Below, piece by piece: positions 14,058-15,287 of a DNA stretch of 15,287 nt; the stretch's first letter is position 1; every line of letters starts with the position of its first letter. The position numbers and the translations under genes are program-made. This stretch comes from Propionibacteriaceae bacterium (GTDB taxonomy: Bacteria > Actinomycetota > Actinomycetes > Propionibacteriales > Propionibacteriaceae). The notes below the pieces were generated by a model. The model did no database searches. It was given only the letters and a program-made list of their open reading frames with translations, and was not told the origin of the DNA. Location: positions 1-15,287 of the forward strand of contig JAKDIK010000025.1 of assembly GCA_030450535.1 (NCBI GenBank). Direction: 5' to 3'.

Positions 14058-15107
14058 TTACGCCAGGGCGTCCGCGATGAGGCGGGCGTTGGTGAGCATC
14101 ATGCCGGCGTACGTGGCGGCGTCCGTACCCGGTTCGCCGACCGAGCCCTCGTAGAGCTGGACGACCCGCACGTCCGTCCCGGCCTCGGCCGCCAGGGCGT
14201 CGACGAGCCGCGGGTTCACGGTGTTGTTGGAGAAGATGACGCTGACGCCGTCGCTGCGGATCACATCGACGAGGGCCGCCAGGTCGGACGAACTGGGCTC
14301 GGCGTCCGTGCTGCCGCCCGGGATCACCACGCCCGCCACCTCGAAGCCGTAGGCCTGTGCGAAGTAGTTGTAGGCCTCGTGGTCGGTGATGAGGACGCGC
14401 CGGTCCTCCGGTATGGCGGCGAGGATCGTGCGCACCTGCTCGTCGGTGGTGCGCAGGGACGCCGCGACCTCGGACGCGCAGCCGGGGTAGCGGTCGTCGC
14501 CGGTGACCTCGGCGAGCCGCTGGCCGATCTTCTCGGCAGCGGTCGCCATGCGGGCGACATCCATGTGGACGTGTGGGTCGTACGCGCCATGGTCGTGGCC
14601 GTCGTCGTGCCCGGCCTCCCCGGCGGCGTCGGCGTGGCCGGCGTGCGCGGCCGCCTGCTCCTCCTCGATCTGGGCGTAGGTGAGCGGGTCGACGTCCGCG
14701 GCGACCTCGTAGACCGTCGCGCCGTCGCTGGCCGCGTTGGCGAGCGCGGATTCGAGGTTCTGCTCCAACCCCAGCCCGTTGGCGACCACCAGGTCGGCCC
14801 GGACGAGCTGGGCCACCTGCGCCGAGCTGATCGCGAACTCGTGCGGATCGTCGCCCGGCCCCATGAGCGTCGCCGATGTCGTGCCCGCGCACTGCGTGAT
14901 GTCGCCCAGGATCGAGCCGAGCTGCGTCGTGGTCGCGATGGCGACGGGTCCGGCCGCGTCCGGGGTGCCCGTGGCGTCCGGGGTGGCCGTTCCGGAGGAG
15001 CACCCGGTCAGGGCGAGCGCCAACGCGCCGAGGACGGCGCCGCTGCGGAGGGCGGAGGGGACGCCGACGCTGCGGCTGGAGCGGGAGCGGGGAGCGGTGA
15101 CGGCCAT
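14058..15107 (-). CDS. aztC: Zinc ABC transporter substrate-binding lipoprotein (AztC/ZnuA-like)
   Basis: A 349-residue lipoprotein of the cluster A-I metal receptors that captures Zn2+ outside the membrane. The signal peptide runs from Arg-rich residues to ALALTGC, with lipid-modified Cys36. Predicted ligands are His89 (DDPHEF), His179 in YDPHVHMD and His243 in ITDHEAYNYF. A His/Asp-rich loop at about 154-173 (AHAGHAD, GHDDGHDHG) precedes the second ligand, as in high-affinity zinc receptors. VIPGGSTDAEPSSSDL (261-276) is the stretch that made me choose AztC over ZnuA. Cys73 and Cys210 may form the family disulfide. At the usual fourth ligand (LYTDSLG/LYTESLG type) this protein reads LYEGSVG (318-324). 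It is the first gene of the operon, behind a Zur box. Confidence 0.9.
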   Translation of the reverse strand: MAVTAPRSRSSRSVGVPSALRSGAVLGALALALTGCSSGTATPDATGTPDAAGPVAIATTTQLGSILGDITQCAGTTSATLMGPGDDPHEFAISSAQVAQLVRADLVVANGLGLEQNLESALANAASDGATVYEVAADVDPLTYAQIEEEQAAAHAGHADAAGEAGHDDGHDHGAYDPHVHMDVARMATAAEKIGQRLAEVTGDDRYPGCASEVAASLRTTDEQVRTILAAIPEDRRVLITDHEAYNYFAQAYGFEVAGVVIPGGSTDAEPSSSDLAALVDVIRSDGVSVIFSNNTVNPRLVDALAAEAGTDVRVVQLYEGSVGEPGTDAATYAGMMLTNARLIADALA

Positions 15108-15113
15108 GTCCCC

Positions 15114-15143
15114 ACCCTACGAGCAACTGAGAATCATTTTCAA
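15114..15143 (-). promoter_or_regulatory. Candidate aztCBA promoter, possibly leaderless
   Basis: On the minus strand TTGAAA (15143-15138) and TAGGGT (15119-15114) are separated by 18 bases. TAGGGT ends 6 bases before the ATG at 15107, again suggesting a start at or next to the ATG. A weak purine stretch GGGTGGGGA precedes the ATG and could act as a ribosome site if the start lies further upstream. Confidence 0.45.
15128..15142. promoter_or_regulatory. Zur box (7-1-7 palindrome)
   Basis: TGAGAATCATTTTCA has a 7-1-7 layout with one mismatch between arms. Read on the minus strand it is TGAAAATGATTCTCA, one base from the actinobacterial Zur consensus TGAAAATGATTTTCA. It lies 21 bases upstream of the binding-protein ATG, between the candidate -35 and -10, so zinc-loaded Zur would block transcription. 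The zinc-uptake genes behind it support the call. Confidence 0.85.
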
Positions 15144-15287
15144 ATGAGTTGGCGGTGGGTTGCCTTCGTCCGGAGGGCTGAAGGGGCTTGCCGAGGAGCG
15201 GCCGTCGTCTCGGCCGATTCCACTGCCCCCGTACCGCCCGGATCTCCCGCGACGGCGTCCAGCTGTGGGAGGGATCACGCCGCTGAC

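Noticed and set aside
13189..15126. Possible fusion of the permease with a 350-residue N-terminal part
   Set aside because: The upstream portion is the wrong frame of the binding-protein gene (Arg/Gly/His-rich). The permease begins at GTG 14046 just after the binding-protein stop.
15151..15287. Start or end of another gene at the right edge
   Set aside because: None of the frames I read in the last 137 bases gives recognisable protein sequence, and the stretch is too short to judge.

Overview
The window is 15.3 kb of very GC-rich, gene-dense DNA with GTG/ATG starts, ATGA stop/start overlaps and TANNNT-type -10 boxes. This fits a high-GC actinobacterium. A member of the Propionibacteriales is plausible, but that is a guess from gene content, not a demonstration. 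I see no phage, IS, CRISPR, tRNA or rRNA.

Left part (1-7520) is a glycoside-utilisation locus. Three forward genes, probably one operon, encode a GH3 beta-glycosidase (5' end outside the window), a GH2 beta-glucuronidase with the diagnostic N-K carboxylate-reading motif, and a GH43-type five-bladed propeller glycosidase. A TetR-family regulator (minus strand) lies tail-to-tail with the GH43 gene and is divergent from a GPH-family sugar:cation symporter (plus strand). The 155-base divergent spacer holds two palindromes that are good operator candidates. The likely logic is that the symporter imports glucuronides or uronic-acid-decorated xylo-oligosaccharides, the three glycosidases cut them in the cytoplasm, and TetR senses an intermediate.

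Middle part (7500-9152): the symporter stop codon sits in the loop of a perfect 15-bp G/C stem, followed by about 150 bases of G/C hairpins where symporter and rnhA-like transcription converge. The minus-strand RNase HI gene carries a C-terminal NTF2/DUF4440-like domain. Upstream of it is a 517-base non-coding gap containing a strict 17-bp x 6 tandem repeat and a 42-bp near-perfect palindrome.

Right part (9153-15107, all minus strand): a DesK/NarL-type two-component pair (histidine kinase then response regulator, 4-base overlap); a CtaA/COX15-like heme A synthase homologue lacking one expected histidine, with a CopY/BlaI-like palindrome upstream; and a complete zinc-type ABC importer (substrate-binding lipoprotein, permease, ATPase) of the AztCBA kind. 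The importer is preceded by a near-consensus 7-1-7 Zur box. Its ATPase has an unusual His-rich tail. The last ~140 bases (15151-15287) show nothing I can recognise.

Across the whole window the octamer GGCGTCCG (or its complement) recurs about thirty times, roughly ninefold above a simple composition estimate, with a strand bias in the right half. No undescribed multi-gene system is evident. The most unusual items are the 17-bp tandem array, the 42-bp palindrome, the iterated octamer, the RNase HI fusion, the degenerate CtaA and the His-tailed ABC ATPase.
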